This document shows, one piece after another, positions 1 to 6,442 of a DNA stretch of 6,442 nucleotides. Position 1 is the stretch's first letter. Every line of letters starts with the position of its first letter. The notes under the pieces were generated by a model that did no database searches, had not been told where the DNA came from, and saw only the letters and a list, made by a program, of their open reading frames with translations. The DNA is from Alphaproteobacteria bacterium (lineage in GTDB: Bacteria; Pseudomonadota; Alphaproteobacteria; UBA7887). The position numbers and the translations under genes are program-made. The DNA lies in NCBI GenBank assembly GCA_028289725.1, contig JANQOH010000312.1, positions 1 to 6,442 of the forward strand. The letters are read 5' to 3'.

Positions 1-1
1 C

Positions 2-259
2 GTGATCGCGCAGCATTATCACACGGTCATTCTCTCGGGCGTGCCGGCAATGACGCCGGAACAGCGCAACGAGGCGCGCCGTTTCGCGTTGCTGGTCGAC
101 GTATTTTACGACCACATGGTGAAGTTGATCATGAGCGCGGCCGCGCCGCCGGATGAACTTTACACGGCGGGCACCGGCACCTTCGAGTTTCAGCGCACGG
201 CGTCGCGTCTTATCGAGATGCAAAGCGGCGACTATTTGAGCAGCCGACACGTGATTTGA
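2..259 (+). CDS. zapE: Cell division protein ZapE (AFG1-like ATPase), C-terminal fragment
   Basis: This is the C-terminal part of an AFG1/ZapE-family P-loop ATPase, a protein that in proteobacteria associates with the division ring and whose mitochondrial homologues act in inner-membrane protein quality control. Only 85 codons lie in the window; the reading frame is open at the left edge, so the GTG at position 2 is an internal Val codon and not a start. The Walker A and B motifs would lie upstream and cannot be checked. Recognition rests on family-typical C-terminal blocks: an HTVILSGVP segment, then RNEARRFALLVDVFYDH, then a FEFQRTASRLIEMQSGDYL block ahead of the stop. The C-terminus looks complete. 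It sits directly upstream of mdh on the same strand, a common alphaproteobacterial arrangement, but the 154-base gap and a promoter candidate suggest mdh can be transcribed independently. Identification is by remembered family pattern, without a database search. Confidence 0.86.
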   Translation: MIAQHYHTVILSGVPAMTPEQRNEARRFALLVDVFYDHMVKLIMSAAAPPDELYTAGTGTFEFQRTASRLIEMQSGDYLSSRHVI

Positions 260-335
260 TCTGCGGCACGTTCCAACCTCCGCCCTCGGGCTTCGTCCAC
301 GCCGACATGGTCGCGCACATGTGGGATGCGCGGCC

Positions 336-364
336 TTGATGGGGATATGTTTTCACGCTATTTA
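336..364 (+). promoter_or_regulatory. Candidate sigma70-type promoter for mdh
   Basis: A TTGATG hexamer at 336-341 and a TATTTA hexamer at 359-364 are separated by exactly 17 bases. This matches the TTGACA/TATAAT layout with one mismatch in the -35 box and two in the -10 box. The expected transcription start near 371 would give a 5' leader of roughly 43 bases before the mdh ATG at 414. The local AT-rich patch stands out in an otherwise GC-rich region. This is inferred from spacing and consensus only; alphaproteobacterial housekeeping promoters are often degenerate, so chance matches occur. Confidence 0.45.
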
Positions 365-413
365 CCGCCGTGTTTCTTCCCACACATCGCACCCCTCCCA
401 AGAGGATCTCTAG

Positions 414-1484
414 ATGGCTCGCAACAAGATCGCGTTGATCGGCGCCGGTAACATCGGCGGTACACTCGCCCACCTTGCCGGACTCAAGGAACTCGGCGAT
501 GTCGTCATGTTCGACATTGTCGGCGGCATTCCGCAGGGAAAGGCGCTTGACCTGGTTCAGTCTTCGCCGATCGAGGGATTTGATTCCGCCATGTCCGGCA
601 CCACGGGCTACGGCGCCATAAAGGGCGCGGATGTGGTGATCGTGACCGCAGGCGTTCCCCGCAAGCCTGGCATGAGCCGCGACGATCTGTTGGGCATCAA
701 CACAAAGGTGATGGACGCGGTTGGCGCGGGCATTAAGAAATATTGCCCGAAAGCGTTTGTCATTTGCATCACCAACCCGCTGGACGCGATGGTCTGGGCG
801 TTGCGTGAAGCATCCGGGTTGCCACACAACATGGTCGTTGGCATGGCGGGCGTGTTGGACTCGGCGCGGTTCCGCTACTTCCTGGCGGAAGAGTTCAAGG
901 TGTCGGTGGAAGATGTCACGGCCTTTGTGTTGGGCGGCCATGGTGACACCATGGTTCCGCTGACACGCTATTCGACCGTCGCCGGGATTCCGCTCCCCGA
1001 TTTGGTGAAGATGGGGTGGACGAGCAAGCAGAAACTTGACCAGATCGTGCAGCGGACGCGTGACGGCGGCGCTGAGATCGTTGGCTTGCTAAAGACCGGG
1101 TCGGCCTTTTACGCGCCGGCCTCCGCCGCGATTCAGATGGCGGAATCATATCTTCGAGACAAAAAGCGCGTTCTACCGTGTGCCGCCAACTTGAACGGGC
1201 AATACGGCGTGCGCGGCATGTATGTCGGCGTACCCTGCGTGATCGGCGCCAAGGGCGTGGAGCGGATCGTCGAAATTTCGCTCAATCGGTCCGAAAAGGC
1301 GCAGTTCGACAAATCGGTGGCGGCGGTGCGCGGTCTGGTGGCTGCGGTGAAGAAATTGAAAAGCAAAGCTGCTAAAAAGCCGGCGGCGGCCAAGCCAAAG
1401 GGGGCGACGACGGCTCGCCGATCGGCACCGCGCAAGGCGGCCGGGCGGCGAGGCCCGGTGCGAAAACGGCCTGCGAGGCGCTAA
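414..1484 (+). CDS. mdh: Malate dehydrogenase (NAD-dependent, LDH-like type) with a basic C-terminal extension
   Basis: Mdh oxidises malate to oxaloacetate with NAD+ in the cytoplasmic TCA cycle. The N-terminal Rossmann fold shows the GAGNIGG nucleotide loop at residues 10-16 and Asp34, which binds the NAD ribose. The substrate loop VPRKPGMSR has Arg83 at the position that selects malate over lactate (Gln in LDH) and Arg89 as the mobile-loop arginine. Asn121, Asp149, Arg152 and the catalytic His176 in GGHGD complete the active site. The enzyme is therefore expected to be active. The start is supported by AAGAGGA at 400-406, seven bases before the ATG, and by the family-typical MARNKIALIGAG N-terminus. 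The protein has 356 residues against about 320 in the family. The surplus is a Lys/Ala/Arg/Pro-rich tail after about residue 312, annotated separately. It probably has its own promoter (336-364), and the suc genes follow after 115 bases. The identity is firm; only the tail is uncertain. Confidence 0.97.
   Translation: MARNKIALIGAGNIGGTLAHLAGLKELGDVVMFDIVGGIPQGKALDLVQSSPIEGFDSAMSGTTGYGAIKGADVVIVTAGVPRKPGMSRDDLLGINTKVMDAVGAGIKKYCPKAFVICITNPLDAMVWALREASGLPHNMVVGMAGVLDSARFRYFLAEEFKVSVEDVTAFVLGGHGDTMVPLTRYSTVAGIPLPDLVKMGWTSKQKLDQIVQRTRDGGAEIVGLLKTGSAFYAPASAAIQMAESYLRDKKRVLPCAANLNGQYGVRGMYVGVPCVIGAKGVERIVEISLNRSEKAQFDKSVAAVRGLVAAVKKLKSKAAKKPAAAKPKGATTARRSAPRKAAGRRGPVRKRPARR
1350..1481 (+). other. 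Basic low-complexity C-terminal tail of Mdh (residues 313-356)
   Basis: The last 44 residues contain 10 Lys and 9 Arg, 11 Ala and 5 Pro, with no acidic residue. The first half is Lys-rich with no Arg (313-329) and the second half is Arg-rich (335-356). This resembles the tails of histone H1-like bacterial proteins and is expected to be disordered. Ordinary alphaproteobacterial Mdh ends within the first few residues of this stretch. A TAA at 1373-1375 in a neighbouring frame lies where the normal end would be, so the tail could be a genuine addition, an old frameshift past the original stop, or a sequence error. Arg, Ala, Pro and Gly are also what GC-rich non-coding DNA tends to encode, which weakens the case for function in the second half. 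Confidence 0.6.
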
Positions 1485-1599
1485 AATCCGCCGGTTTTGC
1501 TGGTTTCAGGCGGGATGACTGGGCCAGCCGGAAGATCGTGTTACATCACTCCCAAGCGGCGGAAATCCGGGGCGGCCGCGTATCAGGCGGCGATTTGAG

Positions 1600-2769
1600 A
1601 TGAATATTCACGAATATCAGGCAAAAGCTTTGCTTGCTAAGTATGGTGTCAGCGTACCGCGCGGGCATGTTGCGTATACACCAGCGGAAGCGGAACAGAA
1701 GGCACGCGAATTGGGCGGACCCGTTTGGGTCGTCAAGGCGCAAATCCATGCCGGCGGGCGCGGCAAGGGTGGCGGCGTTAAAGTCGTCAAGTCACTCGAT
1801 GAAGTGACCGCCGCGGCGAAGGCGATGATCGGGATGAATCTCGTCACGCATCAGACCGGTCCCGGCGGCAAGGAAGTCAACCGCATCTACATTGAAGAAG
1901 GTTGCGACATTGCGCGCGAGCTGTATCTCGGTGTGCTGCTTGATCGCGCAACCAGCCGCGTGACGCTGATGGCGTCGACCGAAGGCGGTATGGATATCGA
2001 GGAAGTTGCCGCCAAGACGCCTGACAAAATTATGCGCGTGGCGATCGACCCGGCGTGCGGCATGCAGCCGTTTCATGCCCGGCGCCTTGCGTTTGGTCTT
2101 GGGCTCGAAGCCAAGCAAATCGGCGCGGCGACCAAGTTCATGCTCGCCATGTACAAAGCCTATGTCGACTCGGATGCCAGTCTCATCGAGATCAACCCGC
2201 TGGTCGTGACCGGCAGCGGCGACATGATCGCGCTCGACGCCAAGATGAACTTCGACGACAACGCGCTGGAACGCCATCCGGACATCATGGAGCTGCGCGA
2301 CGAGACCGAAGAGGACGCCCGCGAGCGCGAAGCGGCGCGCCACGATCTCAACTACATCAAGCTCGACGGCAATATCGGCTGCATGGTCAACGGCGCTGGC
2401 TTGGCGATGGCGACCATGGACATCATCAAGCTCTATGGCGGCGAGCCGGCGAACTTTCTCGATGTCGGCGGCGGCGCGACCGAGGAGCGCGTGACGGAGG
2501 CGTTCAAGCTGATCCTGTCCGACCCGGACGTCGAAGGCGTGTTGGTGAATATTTTCGGCGGCATCATGCGTTGTGATGTGATCGCCGAAGGCATTGTCGC
2601 CGCAGCACGCGTGGTCAGCCTGCAGGTGCCCCTGGTCGTGCGCTTGGAAGGCACCAATGTCGATTTGGGCAAGAAAATCCTGTCGGAGTCCGGCCTGCCA
2701 ATCGTCTCATCCGACGACTTGGCGGACGCCGCCGAGAAGATCGTTCATGAAGTGAAGGAAGTCGCCTGA
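1600..2769 (+). CDS. sucC: Succinate-CoA ligase (ADP-forming), beta subunit
   Basis: SucC is the nucleotide-binding subunit of succinyl-CoA synthetase, which in the TCA cycle converts succinyl-CoA, phosphate and ADP into succinate, CoA and ATP; it works as a complex with SucD. The 389 residues match the family length. The N-terminus MNIHEYQAK is the canonical start. Residues 1 to about 240 form the ATP-grasp fold with Lys46, the GGRGKGGG loop at 52-59, and the magnesium-binding pair Asn199 (in EINP) and Asp213. The C-terminal ligase domain (about 245-389) carries the DGNIGCMVNGAGLAM block with Asn264 and the NIFGGIMR phosphate-binding loop at 317-324. A weak Shine-Dalgarno (AGGCGG, 1585-1590) lies nine bases before the ATG. 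I see no convincing promoter or terminator in the 115-base gap from mdh, so read-through from mdh is possible. The related malate thiokinase beta subunit is a conceivable alternative, but linkage to sucA favours SucC. Confidence 0.97.
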   Translation: MNIHEYQAKALLAKYGVSVPRGHVAYTPAEAEQKARELGGPVWVVKAQIHAGGRGKGGGVKVVKSLDEVTAAAKAMIGMNLVTHQTGPGGKEVNRIYIEEGCDIARELYLGVLLDRATSRVTLMASTEGGMDIEEVAAKTPDKIMRVAIDPACGMQPFHARRLAFGLGLEAKQIGAATKFMLAMYKAYVDSDASLIEINPLVVTGSGDMIALDAKMNFDDNALERHPDIMELRDETEEDAREREAARHDLNYIKLDGNIGCMVNGAGLAMATMDIIKLYGGEPANFLDVGGGATEERVTEAFKLILSDPDVEGVLVNIFGGIMRCDVIAEGIVAAARVVSLQVPLVVRLEGTNVDLGKKILSESGLPIVSSDDLADAAEKIVHEVKEVA

Positions 2770-2771
2770 TG
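2755..2771 (+). promoter_or_regulatory. Coupled sucC stop / sucD start with Shine-Dalgarno inside sucC
   Basis: The motif AAGGAAG at 2755-2761 lies within the last codons of sucC, seven bases before the sucD ATG at 2769. The sucC TGA (2767-2769) and the sucD ATG share one base. This arrangement allows a terminating ribosome to restart at once, which fits the need for equal amounts of the alpha and beta subunits. The motif and overlap are seen directly; coupling is inferred. Confidence 0.65.
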
Positions 2772-3644
2772 TCGGTTCTGGTCAATGCGGACACCAAAGT
2801 GATCTGCCAGGGCTTCACCGGCCGTCAGGGCACGTTTCATTCTGAGCAGGCGCTGGCCTACGGTACGCGCATGGTCGGCGGTGTGACGCCGGGCAAAGGC
2901 GGCACCAAGCACTTGGACTTGCCGGTTTTCGACACGGTGCACGACGCCGTCGCGGCAACCGGCGCCGACGCCAGCGTGATCTACGTGCCGCCTCGTTTCG
3001 CGGCCGACGCGATCCTGGAGGCGGTGGACGCGGGCGTGAAACTCGCCGTTTGCATCACCGAAGGCATCCCGGTCGGCGATATGGTGCCGGTCAAGCGCGT
3101 GATTGCGGATTCGGAAACTCGGTTGGTCGGTCCGAACTGTCCGGGCGTGATCACCCCGGACCAATGCAAGATCGGCATCATGCCCGGCCACATCCACAGT
3201 CCCGGCAAGATCGGCGTGGTGTCGCGCTCTGGCACGCTGACCTACGAGGCGGTGGCGCAAACCACCGCGGTAGGCCTCGGTCAGACCACCTGTATCGGTA
3301 TCGGTGGCGATCCGGTGAACGGAACAAATTTTGTTGATTGCCTCGATATGTTCCTCGGCGACCCGGAAACCGAAGGTATTATCATGATCGGCGAAATCGG
3401 CGGCACAGCCGAAGAAGAGGCCGCAGATTTCCTACGCCAATCGCCGGTTAAGAAGCCGGTGGTCGGCTTTATCGCCGGCGTTACGGCGCCGCCGGGCCGG
3501 CGCATGGGGCATGCCGGCGCGATCATCGCCGGTGGTAAGGGTGGCGCGGCGGAAAAAATGGAGGCTTTGCGGGCGGCCGACGTTGCGGTTGCGGACTCGC
3601 CCGCGAGCCTTGGGACTACCATGTTGAAGGTGATGCAGGGTTAG
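2769..3644 (+). CDS. sucD: Succinate-CoA ligase (ADP-forming), alpha subunit
   Basis: SucD is the CoA-binding and catalytic subunit of succinyl-CoA synthetase, paired with SucC. The 291 residues match the family length. The N-terminal CoA-binding Rossmann domain shows the GFTGRQGTFH loop at 15-24 and the GVTPGKGG segment at 38-45. PNCPG sits at 122-126. The C-terminal ligase-CoA domain carries the GEIGG motif at 208-212 with Glu209, and the active-site histidine that is transiently phosphorylated, His248, in GHAGAIIAGGKGG. All key residues are present, so the enzyme should be functional. Its start overlaps the sucC stop by one base, with a good ribosome binding site inside sucC. The gene ends in TAG and is followed by a 68-base spacer before sucA. 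Alpha malate thiokinase (MtkB) is the closest alternative family and is disfavoured by the TCA-cycle context. Confidence 0.97.
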   Translation: MSVLVNADTKVICQGFTGRQGTFHSEQALAYGTRMVGGVTPGKGGTKHLDLPVFDTVHDAVAATGADASVIYVPPRFAADAILEAVDAGVKLAVCITEGIPVGDMVPVKRVIADSETRLVGPNCPGVITPDQCKIGIMPGHIHSPGKIGVVSRSGTLTYEAVAQTTAVGLGQTTCIGIGGDPVNGTNFVDCLDMFLGDPETEGIIMIGEIGGTAEEEAADFLRQSPVKKPVVGFIAGVTAPPGRRMGHAGAIIAGGKGGAAEKMEALRAADVAVADSPASLGTTMLKVMQG

Positions 3645-3659
3645 CCCCATATAAGCCCT

Positions 3660-3684
3660 GCGCGGCGTGTCGGACGCCCGGCGC
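3660..3684 (+). other. Stable hairpin in the sucD-sucA spacer
   Basis: GGCGT at 3664-3668 pairs with ACGCC at 3674-3678 around a five-base loop. After a two-base bulge (3679-3680), GCGC at 3681-3684 pairs with GCGC at 3660-3663. This gives nine mostly G-C pairs starting 15 bases after the sucD stop. No run of T follows, so it does not look like an intrinsic terminator. It could protect the sucCD message from 3' exonucleases or mark a processing site. GC-rich spacers form such structures by chance, so function is only a suggestion. Confidence 0.4.
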
Positions 3685-3712
3685 GCCATCGACCCACAGG
3701 GTAACGCGGGAT

Positions 3713-6442
3713 ATGGCGATACAATTAGAAGATTTGTCGTTCCTGAGCGGAGCCAATATTGGCTTCATCGAGGAACTTTACGATCGTTATCGCGCCGATC
3801 CGGCGGCGATCGATCCGAGCTGGCGCGACTTCTTTTCGGATTTGGACCGGGAGCCTGCAGCACTGGCCGCCGGGCCGGCCGCCGCGGCGCTGGATACCGG
3901 CGATGTGTTGGCGCGCACCCGCGACAGCCTGCGCATCCTTATGCTGATCCGCGCCTATCGCGTGCGCGGGCATTTGATCGCCGAGCTCGATCCGCTGAAA
4001 ATCACCGGGCAAAACCATCATCCCGAGCTCGATCCGACGAGCTACGGCTTTTCGGACGCGGACTACGACCGAGAGTTCTTTCTGGATGGCGTGCTGGGGC
4101 ACCAAACCGCGACGCTCCGTCAGGTGCTGGAGATCGTCAAGCAGGTTTATTGCTCGAAAATTGGCATCGAATTCATGCACATCCAGTACCCGCTGGAGAA
4201 GTCATGGATTCAGCAGCGGGTTGAGAACACGCTGAACCGGACCGGCTATACCAACGCACAGAAGCTCGAAATCCTAACCGAACTCGACAAGGCGGAGGGC
4301 TTCGAGCGATTTCTCCATGTCAAGTATCCGGGCACAAAGCGTTTTTCGATCGAAGGCGCCGAAAGCTTGGTTCCGGCGCTGGAAGCGATCATCCGTGCCT
4401 CCGCCGCGCATGGCGTGGAAGAGGTCGTGTTCGGCATGCCGCACCGCGGCCGGATCAACGTTCTGACCACGGTGATGGGCAAGCCCTATTTGCAGGTGTT
4501 TTCGGAGTTTCAGGGCGGCTCGGCGAAGCCCGAGGACGTTCAAGGCTCAGGCGACGTGAAATACCATCTCGGCGTGTCGTCGGATCGTGTGTTGCCCGAT
4601 GGCCACAAGGTCCATTTATCGATGACGCCAAACCCGTCCCATTTGGAATGGGTCAACCCGGTGGTCATGGGCCGCGTCCGTGCGAAGCAGGAAATGATGG
4701 GTGATACCGGGCATAAGCGCGTGATGGGCGTGCTGATGCACGGCGACGCGGCCTTTGCCGGCCAGGGCATCGTCGCTGAAACGCTCGGCATGTCGGAACT
4801 GCGCGGCCATCGCACCGGCGGCACGCTACACGTGATCGTCAACAACCAGATCGGTTTCACGACCAGCCCGAAATATTCGCGCTCCTCGCCCTATCCGTCG
4901 GACGTCGCGAAGATGGTTCAGGCGCCGATCATTCACGTCAATGGCGACCATCCGGAGGCGGTGGTCCACGCGGCCATTTTGGCCGCCGACTTCCGCCACC
5001 AGTTCGGCCGCGACGTGGTGCTCGACATCTTCTGTTATCGCCGCCACGGTCATAATGAAGGTGATGAGCCGGCCTTTACCCAGCCGCTGATGTATAAGCG
5101 CATCGGCGAACATGCGACAACGCGCCAGCTCTACACCGAGAAACTGATCAGCGAGGGCGTGTTGACGCCGACCGAAGCGGACAGTCGGCGCGAGTCGTTC
5201 AACGCCGAGCTTGCCGAGGCTTATGAGGCCGGACGCAATTTCAAGCCAAACAAAGCCGATTGGCTGGAAGGCGAGTGGGCGGGTTTCGAGACGGCGCCGA
5301 GCGGCGACCGGCGCGGCAAGACCGCGGTTCCGGCCGACAAGTTGCGTGAAATCGGCTTGGCGCTGTGCCAATACCCCGACGGGTTCAACGTTCACCGCAA
5401 AATCGTGCGATTCCTCGATCAGCGCAAAAAGGCGATCGAAACCGGCGAGAACATTGATTGGGCGACCGCGGAAGCGTTGGCGTTCGGTTCATTGGTGCTC
5501 GATGGCCACACGGTTCGTCTGAGCGGCCAGGATTCCGGGCGCGGCACATTCTCGCAGCGTCATTCGGTGCTGGTCGACCAAACCACAGAGGATCGGCACA
5601 TTCCGCTAAATTTCCTCGCCGAGAAGCAGGCGCCTTTCGAAGTGACGGACAGTTTGTTGTCCGAGGCTGCGGTGCTTGGCTACGAGTATGGCTACACGCT
5701 GGCCGATCCGGATTCTCTGGTCATGTGGGAAGCGCAGTTCGGCGACTTCGCGAACACCGCCCAGGTGATCATCGATCAGTTCATTTGCGCCGGCGAAAGC
5801 AAGTGGCTGCGCATGTCGGGCGTGGTCCTACTGTTGCCCCACGGCTATGAGGGGCAGGGACCGGAACACAGTTCCGCACGGCTTGAGCGCTATCTGCAGT
5901 TGTTCGGCGAGGACAATATCCAGGTCGCGTACTGCACGACGCCCGCGAACTACTTTCACGTTCTGAGGCGGCAGCTAAAGCGCAAATTCCGCAAGCCGCT
6001 GGTTTTGATGACGCCGAAATCGCTGTTGCGTCACAAATTGGCGGTATCGTCGCTGGACGATTTGTCGGGGGACACGAGCTTCCATCGCGTGTTGCACGAG
6101 GGTGACAGGCGCGTGGCGGACGAGAATGCGCGGCGCGTCGTGATGTGCACAGGAAAGGTCTATTACGATTTGCTCGAGGAGCGCGAGAAACGCGAGATTA
6201 AGGATGTCGCGTTGGTGCGCCTTGAACAGTTGGCGCCGTTCCCTGTCGCCGCGCTGAGCGAAGAACTCGACAAGTATCCCAAGGCCGAGATGGTGTGGTG
6301 CCAAGAGGAGCCGATGAATATGGGGGCGTGGACCTTTGTCGCGCCGCGTATCGAGTCGCTGCTCGAAGAGATTGGCCACGCATGCAAGCGGCCGACCTAT
6401 GCCGGACGATCCGAATCGGCGTCGACCGCGACAGGACTGATC
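3713..6442 (+). CDS. sucA: 2-oxoglutarate dehydrogenase E1 component (runs off the right edge)
   Basis: SucA is the thiamine-diphosphate-dependent E1 subunit that decarboxylates 2-oxoglutarate and passes the succinyl group to the lipoyl arm of E2. The frame is open for 910 codons with no stop or frameshift up to the last base. Residues 10-43 hold the FLSGAN...DPSWRDFF segment that in E. coli helps dock E1 on the E2 core. The dehydrogenase domain (about 200-515) has GMPHRGR with His244, His285 in VKYH, the thiamine motif starting GDA at 344-346 and ending in Asn377-Asn378, and the RHGHNEGDEP block at 444-453. The pyrimidine-binding transketolase domain follows from about 583, with GQGPEHSSAR (His719). 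The C-terminal domain includes VWCQEEPMNMGAW and ends at GRSESASTATGLI. By comparison with E. coli SucA (933 residues), roughly 20 residues are missing. The ATG has only a weak AGGG at 3698-3701, eleven bases upstream, but it fits the family N-terminus. sucB and lpd are expected next. Confidence 0.97.
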   Translation, partial: MAIQLEDLSFLSGANIGFIEELYDRYRADPAAIDPSWRDFFSDLDREPAALAAGPAAAALDTGDVLARTRDSLRILMLIRAYRVRGHLIAELDPLKITGQNHHPELDPTSYGFSDADYDREFFLDGVLGHQTATLRQVLEIVKQVYCSKIGIEFMHIQYPLEKSWIQQRVENTLNRTGYTNAQKLEILTELDKAEGFERFLHVKYPGTKRFSIEGAESLVPALEAIIRASAAHGVEEVVFGMPHRGRINVLTTVMGKPYLQVFSEFQGGSAKPEDVQGSGDVKYHLGVSSDRVLPDGHKVHLSMTPNPSHLEWVNPVVMGRVRAKQEMMGDTGHKRVMGVLMHGDAAFAGQGIVAETLGMSELRGHRTGGTLHVIVNNQIGFTTSPKYSRSSPYPSDVAKMVQAPIIHVNGDHPEAVVHAAILAADFRHQFGRDVVLDIFCYRRHGHNEGDEPAFTQPLMYKRIGEHATTRQLYTEKLISEGVLTPTEADSRRESFNAELAEAYEAGRNFKPNKADWLEGEWAGFETAPSGDRRGKTAVPADKLREIGLALCQYPDGFNVHRKIVRFLDQRKKAIETGENIDWATAEALAFGSLVLDGHTVRLSGQDSGRGTFSQRHSVLVDQTTEDRHIPLNFLAEKQAPFEVTDSLLSEAAVLGYEYGYTLADPDSLVMWEAQFGDFANTAQVIIDQFICAGESKWLRMSGVVLLLPHGYEGQGPEHSSARLERYLQLFGEDNIQVAYCTTPANYFHVLRRQLKRKFRKPLVLMTPKSLLRHKLAVSSLDDLSGDTSFHRVLHEGDRRVADENARRVVMCTGKVYYDLLEEREKREIKDVALVRLEQLAPFPVAALSEELDKYPKAEMVWCQEEPMNMGAWTFVAPRIESLLEEIGHACKRPTYAGRSESASTATGLI

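Noticed and set aside
312..332. Inverted repeat CGCGCA / TGCGCG upstream of the mdh promoter candidate
   Set aside because: Six pairs around a nine-base loop with no T run is too weak for a zapE terminator, and there is no second copy to suggest an operator.
210..941. 243-codon reverse-strand open frame opposite the zapE end and mdh
   Set aside because: It lies antisense to a clearly real mdh, its translation is rich in His and Arg as expected from the complement of GC-rich coding DNA, and it matches no family I recognise.
1485..1545. Possible terminator after mdh (CCGCC at 1488-1492 with GGCGG at 1509-1513)
   Set aside because: The stem is only five pairs with a 16-base loop and is not followed by a T run, so it does not meet the pattern of an intrinsic terminator.
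1600..3644. sucC/sucD as malate-CoA ligase (mtkA/mtkB) of the serine cycle
   Set aside because: The families are close, but here the pair lies between mdh and sucA, has standard SucC and SucD lengths and motifs, and no other serine-cycle gene is seen.
3667..4224. 185-codon forward open frame overlapping the start of sucA
   Set aside because: It is in a different frame from sucA, is Arg-rich with no recognisable motif, and the sucA frame carries the conserved N-terminal segment over the same bases.
4826..5395. 189-codon reverse-strand open frame opposite sucA
   Set aside because: It is antisense to conserved sucA sequence, including the RHGHNEGDEP block, has no recognisable domain, and is typical of shadow frames in GC-rich DNA.
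1..6442. Mobile element, CRISPR array, toxin-antitoxin, defence system or biosynthetic cluster
   Set aside because: No direct-repeat arrays, terminal inverted repeats, transposase or integrase motifs or small accessory genes are visible; the window is filled by conserved housekeeping genes in a standard order.

Overview
This window is a GC-rich stretch of a bacterial chromosome, very probably from an alphaproteobacterium. Two things point there: the gene order zapE - mdh - sucC - sucD - sucA, all on the + strand, and a malate dehydrogenase of the LDH-like type common in that class. I cannot name a genus from the sequence alone. No phage, insertion sequence, CRISPR, tRNA or rRNA signal is visible, and almost every base is accounted for by housekeeping genes.

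Layout: the last 85 codons of zapE (a cell-division-associated AAA+ ATPase) run to 259. A 154-base gap follows, with a good sigma70-like promoter candidate (336-364) and a clear ribosome binding site for mdh (414-1484). A 115-base gap separates mdh from sucC (1600-2769), whose stop overlaps the sucD start by one base. sucD ends at 3644. A 68-base spacer with a stable hairpin leads into sucA (3713 onward), which is open through the last base of the window and lacks only its extreme C-terminus. No stretch over 300 bases lacks a gene.

The genes form the oxidative half of the TCA cycle. SucA is the E1 component of 2-oxoglutarate dehydrogenase and feeds succinyl-CoA production. SucCD converts succinyl-CoA to succinate with nucleoside triphosphate formation. 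Mdh converts malate to oxaloacetate. The sucB (E2) and lpd (E3) genes would be expected just downstream, outside the window.

The one clearly unusual feature is a basic, low-complexity Lys/Arg/Ala/Pro tail of about 40 residues on the C-terminus of Mdh, which takes the protein to 356 residues instead of about 320. A TAA in a neighbouring reading frame lies almost exactly where the ordinary protein would end, so an ancient frameshift or a sequencing indel is a real alternative to a functional tail. I found no evidence of a previously undescribed multi-gene system here.
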